This document shows positions 8,587 through 17,520 of a stretch of 59,840 nucleotides of DNA, one piece after another. Location: NCBI GenBank assembly GCA_019114945.1, contig DXEN01000077.1:1-59840 (forward strand), read 5' to 3'. How positions within the stretch are numbered: the stretch's first letter is position 1; each line of letters starts with the position of its first letter. The notes under the pieces were generated by a model. It made no database searches and had not been told where the DNA came from. It saw nothing but the letters and a program-made list of their open reading frames with translations. Made by a program: the position numbers and the translations under genes. This DNA comes from Candidatus Parabacteroides intestinigallinarum (GTDB taxonomy: Bacteria > Bacteroidota > Bacteroidia > Bacteroidales > Tannerellaceae).

Positions 8587-8970
8587 ATGGAAGTTACAGG
8601 AAGAATCATTCAAGTACTGCCCGAGGTAGGCGGGATCAGCAAAGCCGGAAACGAATGGAAAAAGCAAGAGTACGTATTAGAGACACACGATCAATATCCG
8701 CGGAAGATCTGTTTCCAGATATTTGGCGCCGACCGTATCGCGCAAGCCGCTATCCAGCCCGGTGAGGAGCTGACGGTTTCTTTCGATATCGATAGCCGCG
8801 AGTATCAGGGCCGTTGGTTCACGAGTATCAACGCTTGGAAGGTGGAACGCCCCATCGCGTCCGCTCCGGCGGGTATGGCTCCGGGGAATCCGCCCGTGGG
8901 GTCCGCTCCCGCGGCTCCGTCCGTCCCCGATTTCGGACCGGCTAACCCCACCGACGACCTGCCTTTCTGA
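8587..8970 (+). CDS. DUF3127 family OB-fold-like protein with SSB-type C-terminal tip
   Basis: A 127-residue protein. Residues 1-90 match the DUF3127 family (MEVTGRIIQVLPEVGG, WKKQEYVLETHDQYPRK, FDIDSREYQGRWFTSINAWK), predicted to take an OB-like fold. A Pro/Ala-rich linker then leads to an acidic-hydrophobic end, NPTDDLPF. That architecture (OB fold, flexible linker, DD-x-PF tip) is the layout of single-stranded DNA-binding protein, whose tip DDDIPF docks partner enzymes. A role in DNA metabolism is therefore an inference; the family has no established function that I know of. It converges with relA/spoT across a strong shared terminator. Confidence 0.8.
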   Translation: MEVTGRIIQVLPEVGGISKAGNEWKKQEYVLETHDQYPRKICFQIFGADRIAQAAIQPGEELTVSFDIDSREYQGRWFTSINAWKVERPIASAPAGMAPGNPPVGSAPAAPSVPDFGPANPTDDLPF

Positions 8971-9024
8971 GCCGGGTTGTCAACAAGTTATCAATAGGGT
9001 GTCAACAGGGAGTTGAAAAGGTAT

Positions 9025-9061
9025 TGGCACGCGGACGCGATCCATCCGCGTGCCATTTTTT
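9025..9061. terminator. Bidirectional terminator between DUF3127 gene and relA/spoT
   Basis: A perfect 11-bp stem TGGCACGCGGA / TCCGCGTGCCA with a 9-base loop is followed by TTTTTTA on the plus strand. It serves the DUF3127 gene and may also work for the convergent gene. Confidence 0.85.
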
Positions 9062-9073
9062 ATTCGTGGCGTG

Positions 9074-11365
9074 TCAATCCGCGATGCGTCCTACCGACTT
9101 GACATTGTCGATGCGCGATAGCGCGACGCACATTTTCTGGATGTCCTCCACGTCGTGTACCTTCATCTTGATTTTCCCCTCGAACATGCCGTCCTTCGCC
9201 TCGATGAGGAGCCGGATGATGTTGACGTTGAACTCGGAGATCGTCTTGGTGATCGCGTTCAGGACGCCTATCGAGTCGATGCCCTTCACTTCCAGTGTCG
9301 CCTCGAAGGAAGAGCTCGTACGTCCGCTCCATACCGTGTTCAAGATACGTTCCCCGAAGCTGCTCTTCAGGCGCATGGCGATGGGGCACGAGCGCTTGTG
9401 CACCACCACGGTCCCATCGTCGTTGATGAACCCTAGGGATTCGTCGCCGGGAATCGGCTTGCAACACTCGGCGATGACGTAATTGCGCTCAAACGCCTCC
9501 TCCTTCAGCAGGTAAGGCTTCTTGGGGTCGTATTTGGGTTTCTCTTTCGGCTTCGTATCCGCGGGTTCCTCGCTCTTCCGGGCTTTCTTGGCCACGTTCA
9601 GGGCCTGCTTCACGTATTTGAACAGGATATTGCTACCTTTGTCCCTCAATAGCTTCCTCAGGTTATCGGGGAGCGCGACCTCGCCTTTCTCCACCGAGTA
9701 GAAGAAGTCCTCGCGCCGCGAGAAGCCGAAGTACATGCATAGCTTATCCATGTTTTGCGGGTTGGCCTCCACCTCCGCCCGTTTGAAGGCCTCTTGCACC
9801 TTCATCTCACCCAGGCGGGCGATCTCTTTCCGGGCGCGTTTCAACGTAGCGTCGATCTTGGCCCGTGCCTTGGCGGTTGTTACGAAATTCAACCATTCCG
9901 GTTGAGGCTCTTGCGAGCGCGAGGTCAGTACCTCCACCTGGTCTCCGCTGGAGAGCTGGTGGCTGAGCGGCACCAAGCGATGGTTCACCTTCGCCCCGAT
10001 GCACTTATTGCCGATATCGGAGTGGAGCGCGTAGGCGAAATCTAATGCGGTGGCCCCTTGCGGCAAGGTCTTGATGTCGCCCTTGGGCGTGAAGACGAAG
10101 ATCTCCGACGAGAAAAGGTTCAGCTTGATGGTGTCCAGGAAATCCAGCGCGTTCGGGTTCGGGCTTTCCAATATCTCGGTGATGGTTTGCAGCCACTTGT
10201 CAAGCTCGGTGTCTTCCTCCACGTTCGATTCCTTATATTTCCAATGCGCGGCGAAGCCTTTCTCCGCGATATCGTCCATACGGCGGCTCCGGATCTGGAT
10301 CTCCACCCATTGCCCGTCCGGGCCCATCACGGTAAGGTGCAGGGCCTGGTAGCCATTCGCCTTGGGACGGCTCACCCAATCGCGAATCCGGTCCGGACGG
10401 ATCCGGTAGATATCCGTGATCGCCGAATAAATATCCCAGCACTGGTTCTTCTCGTCCACGCCGGGAAGCGGGTCGAAAATGATGCGCACCGCGTAAATAT
10501 CGTAGATATCCTCGAAGGCGACGCCCTTGTTCTCCATCTTGTTCCAGATCGAGTAAACGGATTTCACCCGGGCGCGCATCTCGTAGCGCAAGCCCATCGC
10601 CTTGAGCTTCTCGTTGACGGGCGCGGCGAAGTGCTCGAACAATTGGTTGCGGATCTCCTCGGTCTCCTTGAGTTTCCCGCTGATGAAATCATATTCTTGC
10701 GGGTGCTCGTACTTGAAGCTCAGGTCCTCCAGCTCTGTCTTGATAGAGAAAAGCCCTAAGCGGTGCGCTAGGGGGGCGTAGAGGTAGAGCGTCTCGCCCG
10801 CGATCTTGAATTGCTTGGCGGGGAGCATCGAGCCCAGCGTGCGCATGTTGTGCAGGCGATCCGCGATCTTGATGAGGATCACCCGGATATCGTCGCTCAT
10901 GGTGAGAAGCAACTTGCGGAAGTTCTCCGCCTGGGCGGAGGCTTGCTCGCCGAAGATACCGCCGGAGATCTTGGTCAGCCCGTCCACGATCTGGGCGATC
11001 TTATCTCCGAACATATCGCGGATATCCTCTACCGTATATTCCGTGTCCTCCACCACGTCGTGGAGCAACGCGGCGCAGATCGATGTCGAGCCCAATCCCA
11101 TCTCCTTGCAAACGATATGGGCGACGGCTATCGGGTGCATGATGTAAGGCTCGCCCGAGCGTCGTTTCACGCCGGCGTGCGCCTGGTTCGCGAAGTTGAA
11201 AGCCTTCGTGATCCGTTCGACCTTGCGCCGGTGGTTCGAGCTGAGGTAATCGTTCAATAAAGCGTTGAATCCATCCTGGATCATTTGCTCGTCCGCGGAG
11301 AGGGCGGGAGCGGGGACGGCCTCGGCGGTCCCGTTCTTATTTGTCGTGTCCTTTGCGTCGCTCAT
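9074..11365 (-). CDS. Bifunctional (p)ppGpp synthetase/hydrolase, RelA/SpoT family
   Basis: A 763-residue long RSH protein that makes and degrades the stringent-response alarmone (p)ppGpp. The hydrolase domain is intact (His77 in IMHP, His102-Asp103 in LLHDVVEDTEY). The synthetase domain follows (about 250-370; KSVYSIWNKMENK, DIYAVRIIFD, QALHLTV). Then come TGS (FVFTPKGDIKTLPQGATALDFAYA, about 430-490), the conserved ECCKPIPGD cysteine/histidine region, and an ACT domain at the C-terminus (KGIDSIGVLNAITKTI). Both activities look functional, so this is the Rel/SpoT bifunctional type. It sits downstream of the two-component, mltD and parAB genes on the same strand. Confidence 0.96.
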   Translation of the reverse strand: MSDAKDTTNKNGTAEAVPAPALSADEQMIQDGFNALLNDYLSSNHRRKVERITKAFNFANQAHAGVKRRSGEPYIMHPIAVAHIVCKEMGLGSTSICAALLHDVVEDTEYTVEDIRDMFGDKIAQIVDGLTKISGGIFGEQASAQAENFRKLLLTMSDDIRVILIKIADRLHNMRTLGSMLPAKQFKIAGETLYLYAPLAHRLGLFSIKTELEDLSFKYEHPQEYDFISGKLKETEEIRNQLFEHFAAPVNEKLKAMGLRYEMRARVKSVYSIWNKMENKGVAFEDIYDIYAVRIIFDPLPGVDEKNQCWDIYSAITDIYRIRPDRIRDWVSRPKANGYQALHLTVMGPDGQWVEIQIRSRRMDDIAEKGFAAHWKYKESNVEEDTELDKWLQTITEILESPNPNALDFLDTIKLNLFSSEIFVFTPKGDIKTLPQGATALDFAYALHSDIGNKCIGAKVNHRLVPLSHQLSSGDQVEVLTSRSQEPQPEWLNFVTTAKARAKIDATLKRARKEIARLGEMKVQEAFKRAEVEANPQNMDKLCMYFGFSRREDFFYSVEKGEVALPDNLRKLLRDKGSNILFKYVKQALNVAKKARKSEEPADTKPKEKPKYDPKKPYLLKEEAFERNYVIAECCKPIPGDESLGFINDDGTVVVHKRSCPIAMRLKSSFGERILNTVWSGRTSSSFEATLEVKGIDSIGVLNAITKTISEFNVNIIRLLIEAKDGMFEGKIKMKVHDVEDIQKMCVALSRIDNVKSVGRIAD

Positions 11366-11507
11366 GGTCTTTACGTCTCCTAATTTTTAGAAATAGTGTA
11401 GCCACAAATATACGTAATAATTCGGAAGTAGCTCTTTTTAGGGTGGTAAAAATGCGTTCCCGGGCTTACTTTATCGTGTTTTATCCGCGGGAACCGGTCC
11501 GGGCGGG

Positions 11508-12275
11508 CTATTCGCGGCTCACCATCCACGATTTGAATTCGGAAGCCTTGTTTTTGCTGATATAGATTCGCTCGGGCACTTCCACGTCCAGGCGCACCAA
11601 TAATCGATTGTCGAACCATACCGTCAGCTCCTTGACGCTATCCCGGGCGAGGATGAATTGCTTGTTCGCCCGGATGAAATCAGCGGGGTTCAGCGATGCC
11701 ATGATTTGTTCCAGCGTTTTCGCGTAGGGATACGAGCGCCCATTTCTCAGGAAGAGATAGGTGTTTCTCTCGGATGTATAGAAACAGGCGATTTCCCGCG
11801 TGTCGATAGGGAGCAGTTTGTCCTTGAGGGGCAACAATAGCTTGTCCTTGTATTTGGTGGCGGGCGACAAATGGGCGAGTTGGGTCAGATAGCGCGCGAT
11901 GTCCTGATGGTTCCACCGGCGGAATTTGTCGATCGCGCGTTTCAACTCCTCCGGCTTGATGGGTTTCAACAGGTAATCCACGCTATTTACCTTGAACGCG
12001 TCGATCGCGTACTGGTCGTAGGCCGTGGTAAAGATAATCGGTATCTCCACCTCGATATGCTGGAAAATGGCGAAGGCCGAGCCGTCCGACAAGTGGATAT
12101 CCATGAAAATCAGGTCGGGCTTCGTCTCGTTTTGCAACCAGCGGATGGTTTGCCGGACGCTTTCCGTGTTCCCGAGAATCTCTATGGTAGGCTCTATATG
12201 CGTCAACATGGCCGCCAGGTTCTCGTAAGCGGCCGTTTCGTCCTCTACGATCAGTACTTTCATCGCGTGTGTCAT
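11508..12275 (-). CDS. LytTR-family response regulator
   Basis: A 255-residue DNA-binding response regulator. The receiver domain (residues 5-120) has acidic residues EDE at 11-13, phosphoacceptor Asp59 in IFMDIHLSDG and the conserved Lys in LLKPIKPEEL. A LytTR DNA-binding domain occupies about 145-250 (FYTSERNTYLFLRNGRSYPYAKTLEQI). Its ATG overlaps the kinase stop codon (ATGA), which fixes the start at 12275 and shows translational coupling with the kinase. The regulon is unknown; LytTR regulators with LytS-type kinases often govern envelope or nutrient-sensing genes. Confidence 0.93.
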   Translation of the reverse strand: MTHAMKVLIVEDETAAYENLAAMLTHIEPTIEILGNTESVRQTIRWLQNETKPDLIFMDIHLSDGSAFAIFQHIEVEIPIIFTTAYDQYAIDAFKVNSVDYLLKPIKPEELKRAIDKFRRWNHQDIARYLTQLAHLSPATKYKDKLLLPLKDKLLPIDTREIACFYTSERNTYLFLRNGRSYPYAKTLEQIMASLNPADFIRANKQFILARDSVKELTVWFDNRLLVRLDVEVPERIYISKNKASEFKSWMVSRE

Positions 12276-13288
12276 GTTAAAGGGAGAATCACTTGAAACG
12301 TATGCTCGTCCGCCTCGATCCGTATTTGCTTGTCCATCAGCAAGGCGAAGCGGTTCTCTACATTCTTGAGGCCCGTGCCGGTGGTGTCCGGAGGCGTTAG
12401 CTTGGGGTAGACGGGGTTGGATACCACCAATTCCGAACGCTCGTTCAGGCGGATGGTTATCTCCATCCGGTGCTCGCTATCGATCATGTTGTGTACCGTT
12501 ACGTTCTCGAGCAGGGGCAGGAGGGAGAGCACGGGCAGGCGCAGGTCGCGTCGCTCGTCGGGTACGTCTATCCGGAAACATAGCTTATTGGCGTAGCGTA
12601 CCTCCATCACGTGGCGGAACGCCTCCACGAAGTTCAGTTCCTCGTCCAGGGTCACGAGCCCTTTCTTGTCGCTCTGGAGGATGTACCGGAAAATGTCGGA
12701 TAGCTGGGTGACGTAGGACAACGTCCGCTCGTCGTTCTTTTTCCGGATCAGGGCGGAGATGCCATTTAGCGAGTTGAAGAAAAAGTGCGGGTTGATTTGC
12801 TTGGCCAGGGCATCGCAACGGCTTTGCAGGTTCTCGATGCGCAGACGCTCTATTTCCTGCTCTTTCTCCCGCTGGTACGTATATAGCAGGTAGATATGCC
12901 CGATGAATACGCATAGCAGGCAAATCACGATGAATTGGAAAATCAATATGCTGATGAACCGGTCGTAGCTATGCGCCAAGTGGGACAATAACTCGTAGAT
13001 GGCGAAGCCTCCCAACGTAAGCGCCGCGTTGATCCATAGGCGCTTCGCGAATAGGGGCGTGGATAGGTGGCGCAAGTTGTAGCGTACGAGCAACCCGATG
13101 AGCGCCCATATATAAAGGAATCGGAACAGGAAGAAAACCAGGAAACCGGTATGCTCGTCCCGCGGTAGGTAGGAGAGGTCGCAAAAAATCCACGCGGCGT
13201 TCGGGTAGATGACGAACACGGCGCAAATCAAGCTGATCAACCAAGGCTTGTTTTTGATAGCGAGCATATCTTTATCCAGCGTCCCCAT
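12272..13288 (-). CDS. LytS/YehU-type membrane sensor histidine kinase
   Basis: A 338-residue inner-membrane kinase. Four hydrophobic segments fall in residues 17-140 with no large periplasmic loop, then a short coiled coil. The His_kinase domain has phosphoacceptor His168 in QINPHFFFNSLNGISALI, N-box LLPLLENV and G-box GTGLKNVENRF. This HPHFxFN type pairs with LytTR regulators, and its partner overlaps it by 4 bp downstream. The signal is unknown; the lack of a periplasmic domain suggests sensing in or near the membrane. Confidence 0.92.
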   Translation of the reverse strand: MGTLDKDMLAIKNKPWLISLICAVFVIYPNAAWIFCDLSYLPRDEHTGFLVFFLFRFLYIWALIGLLVRYNLRHLSTPLFAKRLWINAALTLGGFAIYELLSHLAHSYDRFISILIFQFIVICLLCVFIGHIYLLYTYQREKEQEIERLRIENLQSRCDALAKQINPHFFFNSLNGISALIRKKNDERTLSYVTQLSDIFRYILQSDKKGLVTLDEELNFVEAFRHVMEVRYANKLCFRIDVPDERRDLRLPVLSLLPLLENVTVHNMIDSEHRMEITIRLNERSELVVSNPVYPKLTPPDTTGTGLKNVENRFALLMDKQIRIEADEHTFQVILPLT

Positions 13289-13387
13289 GCTATTCTTGTT
13301 TGGCTTCTGGCGCGAAGAAAGGGAAAAGCCTTGAACGGCTTTCCGTATCCCGCGAGAAAGCGAAAAATGCGAGAGCCAAGACGAAAT

Positions 13388-14902
13388 CTATCCGACCGGG
13401 ATCTTCAGGATCTGGCCCGGGCGGATGGTCGTGCCCGATAGGCCGTTCACTTGCCGTAGGGCTTTCGCCGTAACGCCCGGATACTTTTTGGAGATCGAGT
13501 ACAAGGAATCCCCGGATTTCACCTTGTAGGAGATGAAATCATCGCTTGCCGCGCCCTTGGAGGAGCCTCCGGAGGATGTCGCGGCGGGTTTCGCTGTGTT
13601 CTTCGTGTTGTTGGAGGCGAAAGCGACTCCCCCGTTATCCACATAGAGTTTCAAGCGTTTCCCTCTCGCCACCCGGTTGGAGCGCAACCCGTTCCAGCGG
13701 CGGATGTCCTTGGCCGTTACGCCATATCGGTTCGCGATGGTATAAAGGTTCTCGCCGCGCAGGACGATATGGGTGATTTTCTCGCGGGTGGTACCCGCCA
13801 ATCCCTTCGATCCGTCCGGCTGGACAAGATTGGCCAATAGTTCCTCCACCCGGTGCGTGTAAATCGTATCCTCCTTGTCGATGAAGGCATACGTCTCGGC
13901 CGCGGGCAAGCGCAACTCGGACGCGCGGACGTTTCCCGGTATGATATCCCGCTTGTATTGCGGGTTCAGCGCCCGCAAGGTCTCGATATCGATGTGTAGC
14001 AAATCAGCCACTTGGCTCAGGTGCAAGGCGTTGTTCACCATTACCGTATCGGTCGCGAGGGGCAGGCTGGTCTGCATCGGGCAGATGTTGTGCTCGCAAT
14101 AATAATTCATGATGTAATTGGCGGCGATAAAAAGGGGAACGTACGAGCGGGTTTCCCGCGGCAGGTAAGGGAAGATGTCCCAAAAGTCGGTTTTCCCTCC
14201 GGAGCGGCGTATCGCCTTGTTCACGTTGCCCGGCCCGCAATTGTACGAGGCCAGCACCAAGCTCCAGTCGCCATAGATCGCGTACATATCCTTGAAATAC
14301 TCGCAAGCCGCCTCGGTCGCTTTCAGCGGATCCCGGCGCTCGTCAATCAAGCTATTGATCTCCAGACCATAGCTTTTGCCCGTAGGGAGCATGAATTGCC
14401 ATAGCCCGCAAGCGCCCACGCGCGAGAGCGCCATCGGGTTCAATGCGCTCTCCACGACCGCTAAATACTTCAGCTCCAGCGGTAGGCCGTGCTTGTCCAG
14501 CACCTGCTCGATGATGGGAAAATAGAAATCGGCCATCCCTAATATGTAACGTACCAAGCCTCGTTTCCGCTCGGCGTAAAGGTCGATGCAATCGCGCACC
14601 ACGTTGTTGTATGGGAGCTCGATGACGCGGGGGAGCTTGGCCAACCGGTCGATGTAGATGGAGTCGGGGAAGAATACGTTCTCCTCGTCATCGTGGCAAA
14701 AATCGTCCTTCTTCGAGAAGTAACGTACGTGCCAGCTATGGAGCAGGCTATCCACGTTCGCGTCCAGGCTCTCCGGGATGAGGCCCACCTCTTCCTCGAT
14801 CGCACTCAGCGAATCCCTTTCCGCCGCGCCGACCTCCTCTCGCGTATGCGCCAGCGAGATCCAGCTAAATAAACCCAATAACAACAGCAGGTGCTTTCTC
14901 AT
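13388..14902 (-). CDS. mltD: Membrane-bound lytic murein transglycosylase D-like, SLT domain plus two LysM
   Basis: A 504-residue exported enzyme that cleaves peptidoglycan glycan strands. A signal peptide is present at 1-19. The lysozyme-like SLT domain (about 115-260) contains catalytic Glu151 in AVVESALNPMALS and the downstream GACGLWQFM and ASYNCGPGNVNKAI motifs. Two LysM domains close the protein (about 376-418, HIVLRGENLYTIANRYGVT; and 460-503, YKVKSGDSLYSISKKYPGVT). No lipobox cysteine is seen. It lies 23 bp downstream of the DUF5683 gene and probably belongs to the parA-parB-DUF5683-mltD run. Confidence 0.95.
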   Translation of the reverse strand: MRKHLLLLLGLFSWISLAHTREEVGAAERDSLSAIEEEVGLIPESLDANVDSLLHSWHVRYFSKKDDFCHDDEENVFFPDSIYIDRLAKLPRVIELPYNNVVRDCIDLYAERKRGLVRYILGMADFYFPIIEQVLDKHGLPLELKYLAVVESALNPMALSRVGACGLWQFMLPTGKSYGLEINSLIDERRDPLKATEAACEYFKDMYAIYGDWSLVLASYNCGPGNVNKAIRRSGGKTDFWDIFPYLPRETRSYVPLFIAANYIMNYYCEHNICPMQTSLPLATDTVMVNNALHLSQVADLLHIDIETLRALNPQYKRDIIPGNVRASELRLPAAETYAFIDKEDTIYTHRVEELLANLVQPDGSKGLAGTTREKITHIVLRGENLYTIANRYGVTAKDIRRWNGLRSNRVARGKRLKLYVDNGGVAFASNNTKNTAKPAATSSGGSSKGAASDDFISYKVKSGDSLYSISKKYPGVTAKALRQVNGLSGTTIRPGQILKIPVG

Positions 14903-14925
14903 TCTATCCTATATATATTATTGTA

Positions 14926-15636
14926 TCAGAACTTCAAACTCCAGTTCACCCCGTACGTGCCGGGTGTCACGCTCGTCTTGGGCGTTACGACCGGCTCGAC
15001 GCGCATGGATAAATCCGGCGATATGTCGAAATCGAACAACTGGGCGTCCACGTACGCGTCGATGATGCTCAGCGCGTACACGCCCACCGCGATGATGATG
15101 CTCAAGTCGCGGTACCGGCGGAAGTAATCCTTCCGGCTTCTCAGCTGCTCGCTGAAATTCGAGTCGTTGATCAACGAGCTCGGGTCGCGCGAGGTCAGCT
15201 CCTGCCAGCTCGTATGCCAGTTCTCCGGCTTGTCGGCGTTGTTCTTCTGGTCGAAGATGATATCGCGGTACGCCTCGGAATAATCTTGATAATTCTTGTT
15301 GTTCCACGTAATCGCGTACATACATCCCATCAACCCGCCATATACGATCGGCAATTTCCAATATTTCCGGTTATAGATCTGCCCCAATCCGGGCACCAAG
15401 GCGTACAATACCGCCCGGGTGGGGTCCGGCTTGAAGGCCAATTCCATCTTCACGTCGGGCACGCCCGCCGAGTCCGCCGCGGCCAGTACGGCCCGCGTGG
15501 TCGAGTCCGGCACCGCTATTCCCACGGAATCCCGCTCGATCGCGACGTGCGTCTCCTCCGTACGCTCTTCCTGGGCGTATCCGAGGCTGGCGTATCCAAT
15601 CAGCCCGATGAGAAGGAGTATGAGCCGGGTTCTCAT
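14926..15636 (-). CDS. DUF5683 domain-containing exported protein
   Basis: A 236-residue protein with a signal peptide (MRTRLILLLIGLIGYASLGYA) and a domain beginning at PDPTRAVLYALVPGLGQIYNRKYWK. The GLGQIYN motif and a membrane-helix pair (YGGLMGCMYAITW; LSIIIAVGVYALSIIDAYVDA) typify DUF5683. Function is unknown; members are widespread in Bacteroidetes beside parB and mltD, which points to the cell envelope or division. The start codon overlaps the end of parB by 4 bp, so translation is likely coupled. Confidence 0.88.
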   Translation of the reverse strand: MRTRLILLLIGLIGYASLGYAQEERTEETHVAIERDSVGIAVPDSTTRAVLAAADSAGVPDVKMELAFKPDPTRAVLYALVPGLGQIYNRKYWKLPIVYGGLMGCMYAITWNNKNYQDYSEAYRDIIFDQKNNADKPENWHTSWQELTSRDPSSLINDSNFSEQLRSRKDYFRRYRDLSIIIAVGVYALSIIDAYVDAQLFDFDISPDLSMRVEPVVTPKTSVTPGTYGVNWSLKF

Positions 15637-16520
15637 TTCAATTTATCTAATAAGCCGATCAATCGCTCCAGTTCCTCCTCCGTGGCGAAAGGAATCGTGA
15701 TTTTCCCTTTCCCCTTCTCGTTGCACGTCAGTTGCACCTTGGTGTTGAAGAAACGCGATAAATGGTCTTTCAACATCTTGAACCCTTCCGGATACATCGG
15801 TCCGCGTCCTCCGGCCGGTTTCTTCTCCATCGCCTCTATCCGCTCGCCCTCGGCCGCGGCGCGCGCCAGCTCCTCCACGTTGCGGACGGAGAGGCCTTGT
15901 CGCGTGATTTGCTCGTAGAGCGCCAATTGCACCTCCGGGTCGTCCACGGCGAGTAGCGCGCGGGCGTGTCCCATATCGATTTTTTTGTTCTTCAGCCCCA
16001 TCTGTATCTCGGCGGGAAGCTTCAGGAGGCGCAGGTAATTGGCGATCGTGGCGCGTTTCTTGCCGACCCGTTCGCTCAGTCCCTCTTGCGTCAATCCATA
16101 GTTCTCGATCAATTTCTGGTAGGCCAGCGCGATCTCTATCGAGTTCAGGTCCTCCCGTTGGATATTCTCGATCAGGGCCATCTCCACTACGTTCTCGTCC
16201 GCCGCGGTGCGGATATAGGCGGGGATGCGCTCCAAGCCCGCCTTGAGCGACGCGCGATACCGGCGCTCGCCGGAGATGATCATATATCGGTCCGGCCCGA
16301 TCTCTTTCAAGGTGATCGGTTGGATGACGCCTATCGAGCGTATCGAGGTGGCCAACTCATCCAAGGTCTCCTCCTCGAAAATCGAGCGGGGCTGCTCCGG
16401 GTTGGGCTGGATCTTCTCCAACTCGATCTCGCTTATCGACGACGACCCGCTTGTCTTGAGCTCGTCCATCGTAATCAACGCGTCCAATCCACGCCCCAAT
16501 GCTGATCTTTTTAGTGCCAT
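15633..16520 (-). CDS. parB: Chromosome-partitioning protein ParB/Spo0J
   Basis: A 295-residue CTP-dependent clamp protein that loads at parS and spreads, organising origin segregation and SMC loading. The N-terminus MALKRSALGRGLDALI is the ParA-stimulating peptide region. It is followed by the CTPase motif region (IQPNPEQPRSIFEEETLDELATSIRSIG, GERRYRASLKAG), the parS-binding HTH (YGLTQEGLSERVGKKRATIANYLRLLKLP) and a C-terminal dimerisation domain. Length is normal. It is downstream of parA, separated by 120 bp of AT-rich repeat, and overlaps the DUF5683 gene. Confidence 0.96.
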   Translation of the reverse strand: MALKRSALGRGLDALITMDELKTSGSSSISEIELEKIQPNPEQPRSIFEEETLDELATSIRSIGVIQPITLKEIGPDRYMIISGERRYRASLKAGLERIPAYIRTAADENVVEMALIENIQREDLNSIEIALAYQKLIENYGLTQEGLSERVGKKRATIANYLRLLKLPAEIQMGLKNKKIDMGHARALLAVDDPEVQLALYEQITRQGLSVRNVEELARAAAEGERIEAMEKKPAGGRGPMYPEGFKMLKDHLSRFFNTKVQLTCNEKGKGKITIPFATEEELERLIGLLDKLK

Positions 16521-16526
16521 CTTTTG

Positions 16527-16638
16527 ATTTATGATTTATGATTTATAACTTATGAATTCTGACTTACAATTAATTCACCTACTATTTATTAATGAGAGAA
16601 TCATCCATTATAAATCATAAATCATAAATTATAAATCC
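16527..16638. repeat. AT-rich inverted repeat between parA and parB
   Basis: TTTATGATTTATGATTTATA on the left and ATAAATCATAAATCATAAAT on the right form complementary arms around a central region of about 50 bp. It is the same family as 1541-1671 and 21121-21208, and it separates parA from parB within what is otherwise a tight gene run. Confidence 0.75.
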
Positions 16639-16641
16639 ATT

Positions 16642-17406
16642 TCACTTATTCTTCTCAATAATCTCTTGCGCCAATTGCATATGGTTTAGCGAGCCTTTCG
16701 AGTCGGCGTCGTAGAGCAACACCGGCTTGCCGTAGCTGGAGGCCTCGCTCAGCTTCACGTTGCGCTGGATAACGGTCGTGAACACCAGCTCGCGGAAAGC
16801 CCGCCTTACCTCCTCGTATATCTGGTTCGCCAAACGCAGGCGCGAGTCGTACATCGTCAGAAGGAATCCCTCGATCTCCAAGGCCGGGTTCAATTTCGAC
16901 TTGATGATCTTGATCGTATTCAGCAGCTTGCTGATCCCCTCCAGGGCGAAATACTCGCATTGCACGGGAATCACCACCGAGTCGGCCGCCGTCAGGGCGT
17001 TCACGGTGATCAGCCCCAAGGAAGGCGAGCAATCGATCAGGATGAAATCGTATCGCTCCCTCAGGGGCGTCAGTATCTGTCGCAAGATCCGCTCGCGATT
17101 CTCCAGGTTGAGCATCTCGATCTCCGCGCCCACCAGGTCGATGTGCGAGGGGATGATGTCCAACCCTTCCACCTCGGTACGCACGATCGCGCCGCCCGCG
17201 TCCTCGCCGTTTATCAAGCACTCATAGATAGAAAGCTCCACGCTACGCACATCCACGCCCAATCCCGACGAGGCGTTCGCCTGGGGGTCCGCGTCAACGA
17301 CCAAGACCTTTTTCTCCAACGCCGCCAGGGCCGCCGCCAAATTAATCGTGGTGGTTGTTTTTCCTACACCACCTTTCTGATTCGCTAAAGCGATAATCTT
17401 TCCCAT
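16642..17406 (-). CDS. parA: Chromosome-partitioning ATPase ParA/Soj
   Basis: A 254-residue deviant Walker ATPase that acts with ParB in chromosome segregation. The N-terminus has the deviant P-loop KGGVGKTTTTINLAAALA (signature lysine at residue 11), then VDADPQANASSGLG, and switch motif FILIDCSPSLGLITVNAL. There is no N-terminal DNA-binding extension, so this is the chromosomal Soj type rather than plasmid P1 type. A minus-strand -7 element TAGTTTTG lies at 17435-17442, giving a short leader. Confidence 0.97.
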   Translation of the reverse strand: MGKIIALANQKGGVGKTTTTINLAAALAALEKKVLVVDADPQANASSGLGVDVRSVELSIYECLINGEDAGGAIVRTEVEGLDIIPSHIDLVGAEIEMLNLENRERILRQILTPLRERYDFILIDCSPSLGLITVNALTAADSVVIPVQCEYFALEGISKLLNTIKIIKSKLNPALEIEGFLLTMYDSRLRLANQIYEEVRRAFRELVFTTVIQRNVKLSEASSYGKPVLLYDADSKGSLNHMQLAQEIIEKNK

Positions 17407-17434
17407 AAACTAAAACCTATATTTAATCCAGGGG

Positions 17435-17442
17435 CAAAACTA
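17435..17442 (-). promoter_or_regulatory. -7 element (TAGTTTTG) of the parA promoter
   Basis: On the minus strand TAGTTTTG fits TAnnTTTG exactly and lies 29 bp ahead of the parA ATG. The -33 region is poor. Confidence 0.5.
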
Positions 17443-17491
17443 AACATTAAAAACTGAACCTCACAGGGTTTGCCCGAAACAATGCCCGTTT

Positions 17492-17520
17492 TGTTGATAA
17501 ATCGCCCTATCTGTTGATAA
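17492..17520. other. Two DnaA-box-like nonamers (TTATCAACA on minus strand)
   Basis: TGTTGATAA occurs at 17492-17500 and again at 17512-17520, exactly 20 bp apart. Its complement TTATCAACA differs by one base from the DnaA box TTATCCACA. The pair lies upstream of parA. Two boxes do not make an origin, but they could be DnaA-binding regulatory sites. Confidence 0.35.

Noticed and set aside
17492-17520. Replication origin
   Set aside because: Only two DnaA-like boxes and no AT-rich unwinding element, dnaA or dnaN in the window.
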